Source: Acidimicrobiales bacterium
GTDB taxonomy: Bacteria > Actinomycetota > Acidimicrobiia > Acidimicrobiales > Palsa-688
Length of the DNA: 64,000 nucleotides
Reading direction: 5' to 3'
Assembly: GCA_036378675.1 (NCBI GenBank)
Contig: DASUWA010000023.1
Coordinates: forward strand, 85,817 to 149,816
Position 1 is the first letter of the stretch, and each line of letters opens with the position of its first letter. Under the pieces are notes generated by a model that was not told where the DNA came from, made no database searches, and saw only the letters and a list, made by a program, of their open reading frames with translations. Of this stretch, positions 55,533 to 64,000 are shown in pieces. A program made the position numbers and the translations under genes.

Positions 55533-57124
55533 GGTTCCTCCTTCGTTTGGCCGTTGCGGCCGGGATCGCGGGTGAAGAGATTACGCAGCTCGCCCTTGGC
55601 GATTTTTCCGCCCGATGCGCGCGGCATTTCGTCTAGCACAACCAGGCGCTCGGGCCACCACTCCTTGGTGACCCCCTTGGACTGGAGGTGCGCCCGGAGG
55701 TCGTCGAGGTCGAGTTGCCGATCCGGGCGCAATGTCACGAATGCCGCGACCCGCTCGCCGAACACCGGGTCGGGAGCACCCACCGCGGCGACCAGCGAGA
55801 CCGATGGATGCTTGGCGATCTCGGCTTCCACGGCGGGCGCGCTGATGTTCTTCCCTCCGCGGATGATGAAGTCAGATGTCCGCCCGACCACGCTCAGGTA
55901 GCCCTCTCCGTCGACTTCGACGACATCCCCGGTGAGCATCCAGCCGTCGTCGGTGAACAGCTGGTTGTTCGCTTCGGGATCCTCCCAGTAGCCGAGGCTG
56001 AGCAGGGGACCCCGGCATCCGGGTTGCCCTCGACCGGGGAGTTCTGACGCGAACAGCCGGACGTTCATCTCCGGGATCACTCGCCCGGCCGTGGTGAAGC
56101 GGCGTTCGGGCGAGTCGGACAGGGTCGTGCGGCTGAGCGCGCCGGTCTCGTTGGAACCGTAGAACTGCAGCACGACCGCGCCGGTCAGCTCCTCGAATTG
56201 GCGGGCTCGCTCGTACGGCACGGCCTCCCCACCGGTGAACATCACCCGCAACGAGCTCAGGTCACACTCGTTCTCTTCGGCCTCGTTGAGCAGCATGATG
56301 AACTGCGTGCTCACGCAGCACAGCACGGTGATGCGGTCGCGCTGGACAGACCGAACAAGCCCGTCCACCGAGAAGCGCGGCAACACCGCAGTAGCGCAGC
56401 CGAGGATCGCCGGCGTGAAATGCGCGGTCCACAGCCCGAACCCGTACGGTGCAGGAATCGCCGACAGGAACACGTCGTCCTTCGACATCGCTCCCGCCTC
56501 CAACGCCAGGCGGTGAAAGGCGAACCATCTGTTCTGGGTGTGCATCACGCACTTGGGCAGACCGGTGGTCCCCGAGGTCGAGTTGAGCATGAACAGGTCG
56601 TCGGGGCCGAGTCGCCGGTTGGCCCAACCTTCGCAAGCGTCGTGCGGCGGAGCAGGGCGCCCGCCGACCAGGATCTCGCCATCCGCGCGCTCCGGTACGG
56701 CGACATGCACGAGTGATCCCAATCCCTCGCCGGCACGACCGCCGTTGATCCCAGCCTGAGTCACAAGACCCCGCGCTCCCGACAATTTTGCGAGGTGGGC
56801 AACCTCGGCCGGGCCGGCTCGCCAACCTATGCCCACCACGACGAGTCCCGCCCGCTCGGCGGCAACGTAAGCGATGTGCACGGCGGCCCCGTCCGGGAAA
56901 CGGACGATTACCCGGTCGCCGACGTCGAACAAGCCGGCGAGGACCGCGGCCAGGCGATCGGCTCTCACGTCATACTGCGCCCAGGTGGTCGACGTTGCGT
57001 CCTCGACGAAGGCGACCGCGCCCGGTTGACGCGACGCGTGCTCATGCACGATTTCCCCAACGGTCTTTTCCTGCCACCAACCGTCGCGGCGGAACTGGCG
57101 GACTTCAGACCCGGTAAAATTCAC
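55529..57124 (-). CDS. AMP-dependent acyl/aryl-CoA ligase
   Basis: 531-residue ANL-superfamily enzyme activating a carboxylic acid with ATP and CoA. The P-loop core LNSTSGTTGLPKCVMHTQN (about 181-199), FYGSNETGALSR, GYWEDPEANNQLFTDDGWMLTGDV (read in parts), the hinge VVGRTSDFIIRGGKN and the C-terminal catalytic Lys in RASGGKIAKGEL are all present. GTG 57124 start. It overlaps the SDR downstream and follows the amidohydrolase gene by 34 bases, giving an amidohydrolase-ligase-SDR operon. Confidence 0.93.
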   Translation of the reverse strand: MNFTGSEVRQFRRDGWWQEKTVGEIVHEHASRQPGAVAFVEDATSTTWAQYDVRADRLAAVLAGLFDVGDRVIVRFPDGAAVHIAYVAAERAGLVVVGIGWRAGPAEVAHLAKLSGARGLVTQAGINGGRAGEGLGSLVHVAVPERADGEILVGGRPAPPHDACEGWANRRLGPDDLFMLNSTSGTTGLPKCVMHTQNRWFAFHRLALEAGAMSKDDVFLSAIPAPYGFGLWTAHFTPAILGCATAVLPRFSVDGLVRSVQRDRITVLCCVSTQFIMLLNEAEENECDLSSLRVMFTGGEAVPYERARQFEELTGAVVLQFYGSNETGALSRTTLSDSPERRFTTAGRVIPEMNVRLFASELPGRGQPGCRGPLLSLGYWEDPEANNQLFTDDGWMLTGDVVEVDGEGYLSVVGRTSDFIIRGGKNISAPAVEAEIAKHPSVSLVAAVGAPDPVFGERVAAFVTLRPDRQLDLDDLRAHLQSKGVTKEWWPERLVVLDEMPRASGGKIAKGELRNLFTRDPGRNGQTKEEP

Positions 57125-57158
57125 GTGGGAAACTCATGCGGGTCGTGTCCCCAGGGGT

Positions 57159-58418
57159 TCAGTACGCGTTGGGGTCGGCCTGCACCGCCGCAGGGACGGG
57201 ATGGCGGTAGAGGAGCGAGGCGTTCTCCCACGTGATCTTCCGGATGTCGTCGACGGGGAGATGACCTATCTCCGCGTCGATGGTCGCCTGGGTGTGCGGC
57301 CAGGTCGAGTCGCAGTGCGGATAGTCGGATTCGAGGAGGATGTGGTCGACTCCGATCCGTTCCCGTAGGTCGAAGGCGGATGGATCCTCGACTGCGCAGA
57401 ACCAAAAGTTGCGCTTCAGCACTTCTGCCGGCGTCAAGTCGACGCCTTTCCACGTGCCGTACATCGAGTGGTACGAAAGCATGTGATCAAGCCGGTCGAG
57501 TAGCCCCGGCACCCACCCTATGCCGCCCTCAGAGAGGCAGATCTTGAGTTCGGGAAAACGAACCGGAGCCAGCGAGTACAGCCAGTCGACCGCCGCGAAC
57601 ATCGCGTAAGCGAAGAACAGAACCCCGACAACATCGGGCGGCGCGTCTTCGGAGGTTGAGGGAGACGTGCCCGACGAACCGATGTGAAGGTTGATCACCG
57701 TGCCGGTTTCGGCGCACGCTTCGAGGAACGGGTCCCAGTGGCCGGTGTGCAAAGACGGGAGGTCGAGAAGATGCGGCGCCTCGGTGAAGCTCACCGCCTT
57801 GAAGCCCCGTTCGGCGTTCCGGCGGATCTCGTCGGCGCCGACGCGAGGGTCGTGCAGCCACGGGATCTGGCATGGGATGATCCGCTCCGGATAGCTGCCC
57901 GCCCATTCCTCGATGTGCCACTCGTTCCAAGCGCGAACCGATGCCAGCGCGAGGTCCCGGTCGTCCGTCGACATCTGGAGGCGCTGCCCGGCGAATCCGG
58001 GGAGGAACGAAGCGAAGTTGAGCGACGCGTACACGCCGTTGATGTCCATGTCGCGGATTCGCTCGTCGATATCCCACGCGCCTTTGCGCATCTCGTCGAA
58101 CCGGGCCGGCTCGAAGCTGTACTCGCTGACCGGGCGGCCGACCACGGCGTTGAATCCCACGTTCGGGATCTCCTGCCCGTCGTACACCCAGGTCTCGGTG
58201 CCGTCGGCCTTCTCGACGACCCGCGGAGCCCGGTCTGCCAGCCGTTTGGGCACCCGGCCGTCGAAGGTGTGACGCGGCTCGACGATGTGATCGTCGGCGG
58301 AGACGACGGTGTAACGGCGAGCTTGTCGTGCAGGTTCCGGCAGGAAGGTGACGGAGCGCTGGTCGCCCCGCGCTGCCGTGGTGAACGAGCCCCGCTGAAG
58401 ATCGTCGATCTTGACCAT
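57159..58418 (-). CDS. Amidohydrolase-2 family metal-dependent hydrolase/decarboxylase
   Basis: 419-residue TIM-barrel enzyme of the family that includes ACMSD-type decarboxylases. Motif VVSADDHIVEP (metal Asp-His) near residue 38; VINLHIGSSG in the middle; late VDHILLESDYPHCDSTWP with Asp. GGAGGAGG before ATG 58418 rules out the longer frame. Related to the gene at 21342-22529, but not a recent duplicate. It leads the chain with the acyl-CoA ligase and SDR. Confidence 0.9.
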   Translation of the reverse strand: MVKIDDLQRGSFTTAARGDQRSVTFLPEPARQARRYTVVSADDHIVEPRHTFDGRVPKRLADRAPRVVEKADGTETWVYDGQEIPNVGFNAVVGRPVSEYSFEPARFDEMRKGAWDIDERIRDMDINGVYASLNFASFLPGFAGQRLQMSTDDRDLALASVRAWNEWHIEEWAGSYPERIIPCQIPWLHDPRVGADEIRRNAERGFKAVSFTEAPHLLDLPSLHTGHWDPFLEACAETGTVINLHIGSSGTSPSTSEDAPPDVVGVLFFAYAMFAAVDWLYSLAPVRFPELKICLSEGGIGWVPGLLDRLDHMLSYHSMYGTWKGVDLTPAEVLKRNFWFCAVEDPSAFDLRERIGVDHILLESDYPHCDSTWPHTQATIDAEIGHLPVDDIRKITWENASLLYRHPVPAAVQADPNAY

Positions 58419-58450
58419 AGCCTCCTCCAATGGGCCTGTCCCAAGGTCCC

Positions 58451-60739
58451 CTAGCTCAGAACCTCGGGTGCGTCGCGAAGCAACTGTCGCACGGCTCCCT
58501 CCCAGTAAACAGTCGAGCCGCGCTCGAGCAGCGAGGCTTTCATCGCCGACCGTAGCTCGGCGGGGATCGGCAGGACAGCCCGGCCGAGAAGCATGGTGTC
58601 GTAGGTAAGGCGGCACATGCGGTCGAAGCTCGCCGCCCGGTAGACGGCTTCATGGATGGTGGGCCCGGTCACGATCACGCCGTGGCTGGCGAGGACGACC
58701 ACCGACTTGTTCCCGATCCGGTCTGCCAGCTGGCGGCCGAGGTCGGCGTCGTCCACCTCGCCGTCGTACTCGGAGACCAAACCGAGGTCGCCGTCGAACA
58801 TCGATCCGGTCTGGTGGGCGATCTCGGGCAGAACGCCGACCGCGGCGAGAACCGTGCAGTAATAGGGATGGTTGTGGACCACCACGCGGGCATCCGGACG
58901 CCGCCGGTGCAGCTCGGTGTGAATGTGGATTGCGGGGGTGACATCCCAACGCCCGTCGACGACCTCGCCACCGGAGGTGATCTCGCAGATGTCCGAGGCG
59001 GTGATCTCCTCCCACCATAGGCCCCAAGGGTTGACGAGAAGATGGTCGCCGCCCGGAACCGCGACGGTGATGTGGCCGGCGATGTTCTCGCTGAACCCGG
59101 TGCTGGCGAGGATCCGGAACGCGCAGGCGAGCTCCTGATGGGGGGTCAGTCGCCGTCCGATACCCGGCATCACCCTCGGTGCCCACCGCGCCAACCCGCC
59201 GGTGCGCCGAGGCTTGATCGGATCGCACCGGACGCGTGCCTCGGAAAGAGGGTCCTCAACAACGGCGATCCGGCGCCCCAGGACGAGGGTGTCTCGTTGC
59301 GGGGGTCGGTACGGCGGCCACGCGATTCCGGGCACGTCTGGCGCGCCGGTACGGGCGAAGCTGGCCCACGCCGCGCGAACGGCTGCAGAGAGGCGGTCTG
59401 CGTCTTCGTCCGCGCCGGTGAATTCAGCCCAGCCGGCCCGATCGAGGGTTCCGAAAGAAAAAGGTAAGTCGATCGCGTGACACGCCCCGGGGTCGCGTTC
59501 ACCCGCTGCGGCGCGCCACGCGAACGAGTACGCGTACACCGGCCCGGTCAATTCGGCGTACGCGTCGAGGAACTCCTCGAGAGGAAGGCGCATGACCGCG
59601 TCTGTCGCGACGGCCGCAAACGCGTCCCGTCCGGTCGACTCCGTGTCGGCTAGGTAGGACTCCACGACCGTCTGCATGTCGTCGGTCGAAAACGGCCGGT
59701 CGAGCTCCGTCGACGCCATCGACCCGAGGACGGATGCGAGCGTGGCCGAGTCGAGCTGGTCCAGCCTTCGGTCGGCGTAGAGCCGCATCTCCTCCGCCGT
59801 CGTCCCGGCGATAATTGGACGAGGTGCCAGGCGACCCGAACGCGCAGCGGCGAGCGGCAAGATATCGAGGACGTGCCCGTCGATCTCCGGATGGAAGGGC
59901 ATCGATCCGATCGTCTTGCGAAGCTCGGAGGCCGCCTCGGTCTGAGCGGCGATGATCTTCTCGACCGGGATCGACTCGAGCCCTTCGCGATCGCCAGGGC
60001 CTACGCCGACCTTCGAAAGGAACACCTCGGCGACCTGCGCGGCGCGCTCCGCGGTCAGGGTCTGTCCGGCGCCGGGACTCTGGAGAATCGCCCCGGAGAA
60101 CAGACCTTTGCTCAGGGGGCTGGCGAGCAGGTGGAGCGCAGCCCCGGCGCCGGCGGACTCGCCGAATACGGTCACCCGGTCGGGGTCTCCACCGAATGCG
60201 GCGACGTGGTCTTGGACCCAGCGCAGGGCGAGGAGTTGATCGAGCAGCCCGCAGTTCGAATCGGTGAGTTCCGGTCCGGCGGACAGGAAACCGAGGGCGC
60301 CCAGCCGGTAGTTGGCGCTCACGGCCACGACCTGCTGTTCGGCGACGAGTAGAGACGGGTCGTAGGTCTCCAGGGCGGTTCCCCCGATCGTGAAAGCGCC
60401 GCCGTGGAGCCAGAACATCACCGGTAGAGGAGCTTCGGACGTCCCCGACGGAGTCCAGACATTGAGGGTGAGGCAGTCCTCGGCTGTGCGACCGACCTCC
60501 ATGCCAGGTACCAGGCTCGACAGAGGGCCACCGGTGAGCTGAGGGCACGAGGGCCCGTAATCCAGGGCAGTCCGCACGCCCTCCCATCGGTGGGCGGGAA
60601 CGGGCGCGCGGAACCTGCGCGGGCCGGTCGGCGGCTGTGCGTACGGGACTCCGAGGAACCGATCGACCTGGTTGCCGGTCAATCGTTCGGTGATCGTCGA
60701 GCCTTCGAGCGCTCCGACCCCGGTCTTGACTACGAGCAT
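58451..60739 (-). CDS. Carboxylesterase fused to class II aldolase/adducin domain
   Basis: 762-residue fusion. Residues about 1-500 are a type-B carboxylesterase: VFGESAGAGAALHLLAS holds the nucleophile Ser, and GACHAIDLPFSFG gives the catalytic His. Residues about 525-750 are a class II aldolase/adducin domain with zinc ligands in VVHNHPYYCTVLA and ASHGVIVTG. The catalytic Glu of true aldolases is not at its usual place (TPAIHIHTEL), which places it nearer the adducin-like branch. Both halves are in one frame with no stop. ATG 60739 faces the SDR at 60779, so the promoters are divergent. Confidence 0.88.
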   Translation of the reverse strand: MLVVKTGVGALEGSTITERLTGNQVDRFLGVPYAQPPTGPRRFRAPVPAHRWEGVRTALDYGPSCPQLTGGPLSSLVPGMEVGRTAEDCLTLNVWTPSGTSEAPLPVMFWLHGGAFTIGGTALETYDPSLLVAEQQVVAVSANYRLGALGFLSAGPELTDSNCGLLDQLLALRWVQDHVAAFGGDPDRVTVFGESAGAGAALHLLASPLSKGLFSGAILQSPGAGQTLTAERAAQVAEVFLSKVGVGPGDREGLESIPVEKIIAAQTEAASELRKTIGSMPFHPEIDGHVLDILPLAAARSGRLAPRPIIAGTTAEEMRLYADRRLDQLDSATLASVLGSMASTELDRPFSTDDMQTVVESYLADTESTGRDAFAAVATDAVMRLPLEEFLDAYAELTGPVYAYSFAWRAAAGERDPGACHAIDLPFSFGTLDRAGWAEFTGADEDADRLSAAVRAAWASFARTGAPDVPGIAWPPYRPPQRDTLVLGRRIAVVEDPLSEARVRCDPIKPRRTGGLARWAPRVMPGIGRRLTPHQELACAFRILASTGFSENIAGHITVAVPGGDHLLVNPWGLWWEEITASDICEITSGGEVVDGRWDVTPAIHIHTELHRRRPDARVVVHNHPYYCTVLAAVGVLPEIAHQTGSMFDGDLGLVSEYDGEVDDADLGRQLADRIGNKSVVVLASHGVIVTGPTIHEAVYRAASFDRMCRLTYDTMLLGRAVLPIPAELRSAMKASLLERGSTVYWEGAVRQLLRDAPEVLS

Positions 60740-60778
60740 CGGGACCTCCTCACCGCTTTTATTTATATCATTGAAAGG

Positions 60779-61639
60779 ATGACCCAGTTAGAGGGCAAAG
60801 TCGCGGTCGTTACGGGCGCCAGCCGGGGGATCGGGAAGGGGATCGCCGTCGAGCTGGGCGCGGCCGGGGCGACGGTGTATGTCACCGGGCGGACGGTCGC
60901 CGCCGGAGCGAGGTTGCCGGGAACGATCGCTGAAACTGCCGGCGAGATCACAGCGCTGGGAGGCAAAGGCGTCGCCGTTCAATGCGACCATCATGACGAC
61001 GGGCAGGTCGACGCGGCCTTCGAGAGGGTGCTGTCCGACCAAGGCCGAATCGACATCCTGGTCAACAACGTGTTCGCGGCCCCCGATCTGGCCCAGTGGC
61101 TCAACCGGCCGTTCTGGGAGCTTCCCAAGCAGGCATGGGATGAGGTCATCGACATCGGGGTTCGCTCCCACTACATGGCGGCAGCACACGCCGCTCCCTC
61201 GATGGTCGCGCACGGTCGAGGCCTGATCATCAATATCTCCTCTTCCGGGGCGATCCAGTACGCGCACAACGTTCCCTACGGCGTTGGCAAAGCGGCCGTC
61301 GACAAGATGACCGCGGACATGGCCCACGAGCTTTCCGCTCACAGCGTGGCGGTCGTGTCGCTGTGGCCTGGGTTGGTAAAGACCGAGCTGGTGATGTTCG
61401 GTGCCCGCCGTGCCGACGACGGCACCCAGTTCCTCGATCTCGGACCGGAAGGTACATTCGACCTGGCGGGCGCAGAGTCGCCGCGTTTCGTTGGTCGCGC
61501 CGCTGTCGCCCTGGCCGCCGACCGGGATGTGATGACCAAGAGCGGGGGAGTATTCGCCGTCGCCGATCTGGCCCGCGAATATGCCTTCACCGACCTGGAC
61601 GGCCGGGTGCCGCAGACACTGTTGCGACCGCAGCCGTGA
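60779..61639 (+). CDS. Short-chain dehydrogenase/reductase (DHRS1-like)
   Basis: 286-residue SDR starting MTQLEGKVAVVTGASRGIGK. VNNVFAAPDLAQWLNRPFWE, the catalytic Ser region INISSSGAIQY and VPYGVGKAAVDKM (YxxxK) are typical of the DHRS1-like group, whose mammalian relatives act on steroids and ketones. The ATG follows GAAAGG and an AT-rich region (TTTATTTATATCATTG) that serves as divergent promoter. It converges with the GntR gene, one base apart. Confidence 0.92.
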   Translation: MTQLEGKVAVVTGASRGIGKGIAVELGAAGATVYVTGRTVAAGARLPGTIAETAGEITALGGKGVAVQCDHHDDGQVDAAFERVLSDQGRIDILVNNVFAAPDLAQWLNRPFWELPKQAWDEVIDIGVRSHYMAAAHAAPSMVAHGRGLIINISSSGAIQYAHNVPYGVGKAAVDKMTADMAHELSAHSVAVVSLWPGLVKTELVMFGARRADDGTQFLDLGPEGTFDLAGAESPRFVGRAAVALAADRDVMTKSGGVFAVADLAREYAFTDLDGRVPQTLLRPQP

Positions 61640-61640
61640 T

Positions 61641-62444
61641 CTAGACCAGCTGGCGAAGCGTGGTCGCCTTGACCGGTGCGTCTGGGCTTTCCGAAAGCGG
61701 GTAGAGCTGGGCGCTTGCGAGATGCCGGCGGGCCGCTCGCGCCGCGCGATCGGAGTTGCCGGTCATGATGGCCGCAAGGATCTCTGCGTGCTCTTTGAGA
61801 GCCTTTGCGCCCAGCCGAGGTTCCGGAAAGCGCCCTGCCTCAGCCACCCGGGCGGACCAAGACCGTTCGTGCGCTGACCAAACGGTCTCCAAAGCGCCGG
61901 CGACAACGATCATCGTCTCGTTGCCGCACGTTTCGACGATCGCCTCATGGAACGCGCGTGAAGCGTCGGTGACCTCCTGCTCGTCACGTTTGCTGAGTGG
62001 CGTCGACAACGCGCGGCTCAGCCGGTCGTGAGCCGCTTGCAACACGGGCACCACTTCTTTGTCCCTGTCCGGCCTTCCTGCGCAAAGCGCTGCGCACACC
62101 GGTTCGATCTGCTGCAGGGCTTTGCCCACATCTTCGAGCGACACGTCGCGCGCTTGGAGTACGAGAGACAGGGTGTAGGCGACCGCGTTCGGTTTCGGGA
62201 GGTGGACGATGGCTCCCCCGACGTTTCCGCGTTGGACCGTCACCAGCCCTTCGGTTTCGAGGATGCGAAACGCCTCGCGGGCCGACGGCTTGCTGACGCC
62301 GAATTCCTCGATGAACTCATCCTGCTTGGGAAGGGACGAACCATCGGGAAGTTCGCCGCTGATGATTCGTTCGCGCAGCTCGCCGGCGACCATCTCCGCC
62401 ACTCGGGGCTGGCGGAGCCGGCGCGTCGTGCCGCGGGGAACCAT
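61641..62444 (-). CDS. GntR/FadR-family transcriptional regulator
   Basis: 267-residue regulator with an N-terminal winged HTH (AEMVAGELRERIISGELPDG, then FGVSKPSAREAFRILETEGLV) and an FCD-type ligand domain (EAIVETCGNETMIVV, LKEHAEILAAIMTGNSDRAARAARRH). FCD regulators bind small organic acids or acyl-CoAs and repress catabolic genes. It is probably the local regulator of the flavoprotein or esterase/SDR genes; no operator could be identified. Confidence 0.92.
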   Translation of the reverse strand: MVPRGTTRRLRQPRVAEMVAGELRERIISGELPDGSSLPKQDEFIEEFGVSKPSAREAFRILETEGLVTVQRGNVGGAIVHLPKPNAVAYTLSLVLQARDVSLEDVGKALQQIEPVCAALCAGRPDRDKEVVPVLQAAHDRLSRALSTPLSKRDEQEVTDASRAFHEAIVETCGNETMIVVAGALETVWSAHERSWSARVAEAGRFPEPRLGAKALKEHAEILAAIMTGNSDRAARAARRHLASAQLYPLSESPDAPVKATTLRQLV

Positions 62445-62461
62445 GAGATGACCTTAGGGCA

Positions 62462-63943
62462 TCAGCCCCCTCGTGGCGCTGCTGCACGTGCCGCGTACCT
62501 GCCGGCGCGCCGCCCGAAGAAGGTGCTGTCTCCGAGGGACGTCCCGCTGGCGTAACCCCAAGCGGGTATGCCGTTGCTCGCGCGACCGGCGGCATAGAGC
62601 CCGGGGATCACGTCTCCATCGACGTGAAGGACCTCACTGTTGGGTGTCGTGGCGAGCCCTCCCAGCGTGAAGCCGTTGCACATCCCGCGCAGGTCGATCG
62701 CTCCAAGAGGACTTCCGAGAGGCCGGACCCACTTGGGGGACTTGTGGAACATGGGGTCGGTGCCCGATGCGGCGTGGTTGTTGAACAGGTCCACCGTCGC
62801 TCGGAGGCATCCTTCGGGCATTCCGATTTCTTTCTCCAGCTCTTCTGGAGTGGCCGACACCCAAGTCGGCCGGAGCTTGAGGAACTTCAGCCGGAGCGGT
62901 TCCGGCGATTCCTCGTAGCTGGCCTCGTCGATGATGAGAAACGCGTCGTTGTCCTGGGTGCGAAGGATCGCGTGCGCGATCCGCCCGGGGTAGGTGTCCT
63001 CGTTGATGAAGCGCTGCCCGTTCGAGTTGACGAGGATTCCGCGTACGAGCAGCGCCGGGTCGATGCCGAGCGCGCACTCGAACGCGTCCATGTGCCGGAC
63101 ATCTGCCCCGACGGCCTGCCCCATCCGGATCGACCGACCGTCGTGAGCCTCGACTGCCGACCCGGGGCGTCCGAGCAGCCACGGGGAGTTGTACTCGAGA
63201 AGGCGGTCCGAGTAGGTGAAGCTGCCCGTGGTCAGCACGACGCCGCCTCGCGCGCGTACGGCGACCTCGTTGCCGTAGTTGCGCGCGATCACCCCGACGA
63301 CGGCACCGTCTTCGTCGACGACGAGCCTTTCGACGGACGTGTCGTAGCGGATCTGGGTGCCGAGTTCGAGGGCAGTCTTGGTCACATGGTTGAGCAGCAT
63401 CCAGCCGCCGCCTCTTCGCCCAGTCTTCTTCCCTTCCATCTGCGGAACGTGGGCGCGTGGCGCGGGCGCTGCGAGTTCGTTGAACGGATACGCGTTCTCC
63501 CCGCCCGAATACATGAGGCCGTCGTCGAGCGGTATCTCCCAAGCGGGGGTCTCCCAAAAGCTCGCCTTGAACGGGACGCCGCACGAAACCAGCCAGTCGA
63601 AGTGGTCCACGCTGCCGTCGCAGTACACCCGGCAACGCGCTTCGTCGACTCCGGGACCCATGGCCGCCACGAGAAAGGTGAACATGTTGTCGGGCGTGTC
63701 ATCGAATCCGCACGCCTTCTGTATGTCGGTGCCACCACCGAGATAGATCAGCCCGCCTGACAGCGCGCCGGCCGCGCTTTCCCACCCGCTGGTCCGCTCG
63801 AGGACCAGGACCTCGGCGCCCGAAGCGGCGGCCTCAGCGGCGGCGGCGCTCCCAGCCGTCCCGAATCCGGCAATCACGACGTCCGCCTCGGCATCCCACG
63901 TCTTGACCGACGACGCCGCACGTGGACGAACACTTTCGCTCAT
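62462..63943 (-). CDS. FAD-binding fumarate reductase/3-ketosteroid dehydrogenase-like flavoprotein
   Basis: 493-residue FAD protein of the succinate dehydrogenase/fumarate reductase flavoprotein class. The FAD motif DVVIAGFGTAGSAAAAEAAAS is at about 21-41, a GG loop (AAGALSGGLIYLGGG) follows, and the C-terminal YAAGRASNGIPAWGYASGTSLGD binds FAD. Relatives include 3-ketosteroid-delta-1-dehydrogenases and other steroid or fumarate oxidoreductases. The substrate-binding residues cannot be judged. ATG 63943, upstream region unremarkable; the last 57 bases of the window are non-coding. Confidence 0.9.
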   Translation of the reverse strand: MSESVRPRAASSVKTWDAEADVVIAGFGTAGSAAAAEAAASGAEVLVLERTSGWESAAGALSGGLIYLGGGTDIQKACGFDDTPDNMFTFLVAAMGPGVDEARCRVYCDGSVDHFDWLVSCGVPFKASFWETPAWEIPLDDGLMYSGGENAYPFNELAAPAPRAHVPQMEGKKTGRRGGGWMLLNHVTKTALELGTQIRYDTSVERLVVDEDGAVVGVIARNYGNEVAVRARGGVVLTTGSFTYSDRLLEYNSPWLLGRPGSAVEAHDGRSIRMGQAVGADVRHMDAFECALGIDPALLVRGILVNSNGQRFINEDTYPGRIAHAILRTQDNDAFLIIDEASYEESPEPLRLKFLKLRPTWVSATPEELEKEIGMPEGCLRATVDLFNNHAASGTDPMFHKSPKWVRPLGSPLGAIDLRGMCNGFTLGGLATTPNSEVLHVDGDVIPGLYAAGRASNGIPAWGYASGTSLGDSTFFGRRAGRYAARAAAPRGG

Positions 63944-64000
63944 CGAACTCCCCCGATCTGCGTACCGAAACCCCAGCTTGGATCCAAAGGGTCGTTCACC

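Overview
The window is 64 kb of high-GC, gene-dense DNA with many ATGA, GTGA and TGATG stop/start overlaps and frequent GTG starts. The content points to an actinobacterium, most likely of the Acidimicrobiia type: urease accessory genes in actinobacterial order, many CaiB/BaiF CoA-transferases, short-chain dehydrogenases, acyl-CoA enzymes, a thiolase-DUF35 pair, MetX/MetY methionine synthesis and a subtilase ending in a Trp-rich pentapeptide array. The phylum is fairly safe; the class is inference. I saw no phage, insertion sequence, CRISPR array, rRNA or tRNA.

Layout. 0-1.7 kb: end of a urease cluster (ureG, ureD). 1.9-5.3 kb: a large LuxR-family ATPase regulator, a small membrane protein and a strong terminator hairpin. 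5.4-10.9 kb: a catabolic operon (acyl-CoA dehydrogenase, APH-like kinase, quinone oxidoreductase, TetR, two SDRs). 11.2-15.7 kb: a secreted subtilase with a Trp repeat tail, then a membrane GGDEF-EAL protein. 15.8-17.4 kb: divergent ChrB-like protein and UppP. 17.4-21.3 kb: a CoA-transferase/thiolase/DUF35 operon on the minus strand. 21.3-28.6 kb: mixed catabolic and housekeeping genes. 28.7-31.2 kb: an SDR with tandem operator-like repeats, an ArsR regulator, and a cobalamin-riboswitch-controlled NiCoT transporter. 31.3-33.8 kb: TPP riboswitch, thiC and a rhodanese-CBS gene. 34-46 kb: CoA-transferases, MetX/MetY with associated genes, oxidoreductases and a redoxin. 46-64 kb: a surface protein, an interrupted epimerase, a sulfotransferase, a split PEP-dikinase-like pair, an acyl-CoA ligase, amidohydrolases, an esterase-aldolase fusion, SDRs, a FadR-type regulator and a flavoprotein.

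The most important observation is two genes that are each interrupted by a single in-frame UGA exactly where relatives carry a conserved redox cysteine: the rhodanese-CBS protein (31269-31928, minus) and a redoxin/TlpA-like protein (45320-46354, plus). In both, coding with family-like sequence resumes at once in the same frame. In both, a perfect stem-loop follows the UGA, and its apical loop starts at nucleotide 24 counted from the U of UGA. TGA is an ordinary stop in most other genes here, so the simplest reading is context-dependent selenocysteine insertion into two redox proteins, one of them apparently in an operon under TPP-riboswitch control. No Sec machinery lies in the window, so this needs the rest of the genome.

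Other points: two genes whose family-consistent start is CTG; two-level control (DNA palindromes plus riboswitch) of the cobalt/nickel transporter; a split PEP-dikinase-like enzyme carrying a cyclic-nucleotide-binding domain; and a carboxylesterase fused to a class II aldolase/adducin domain.
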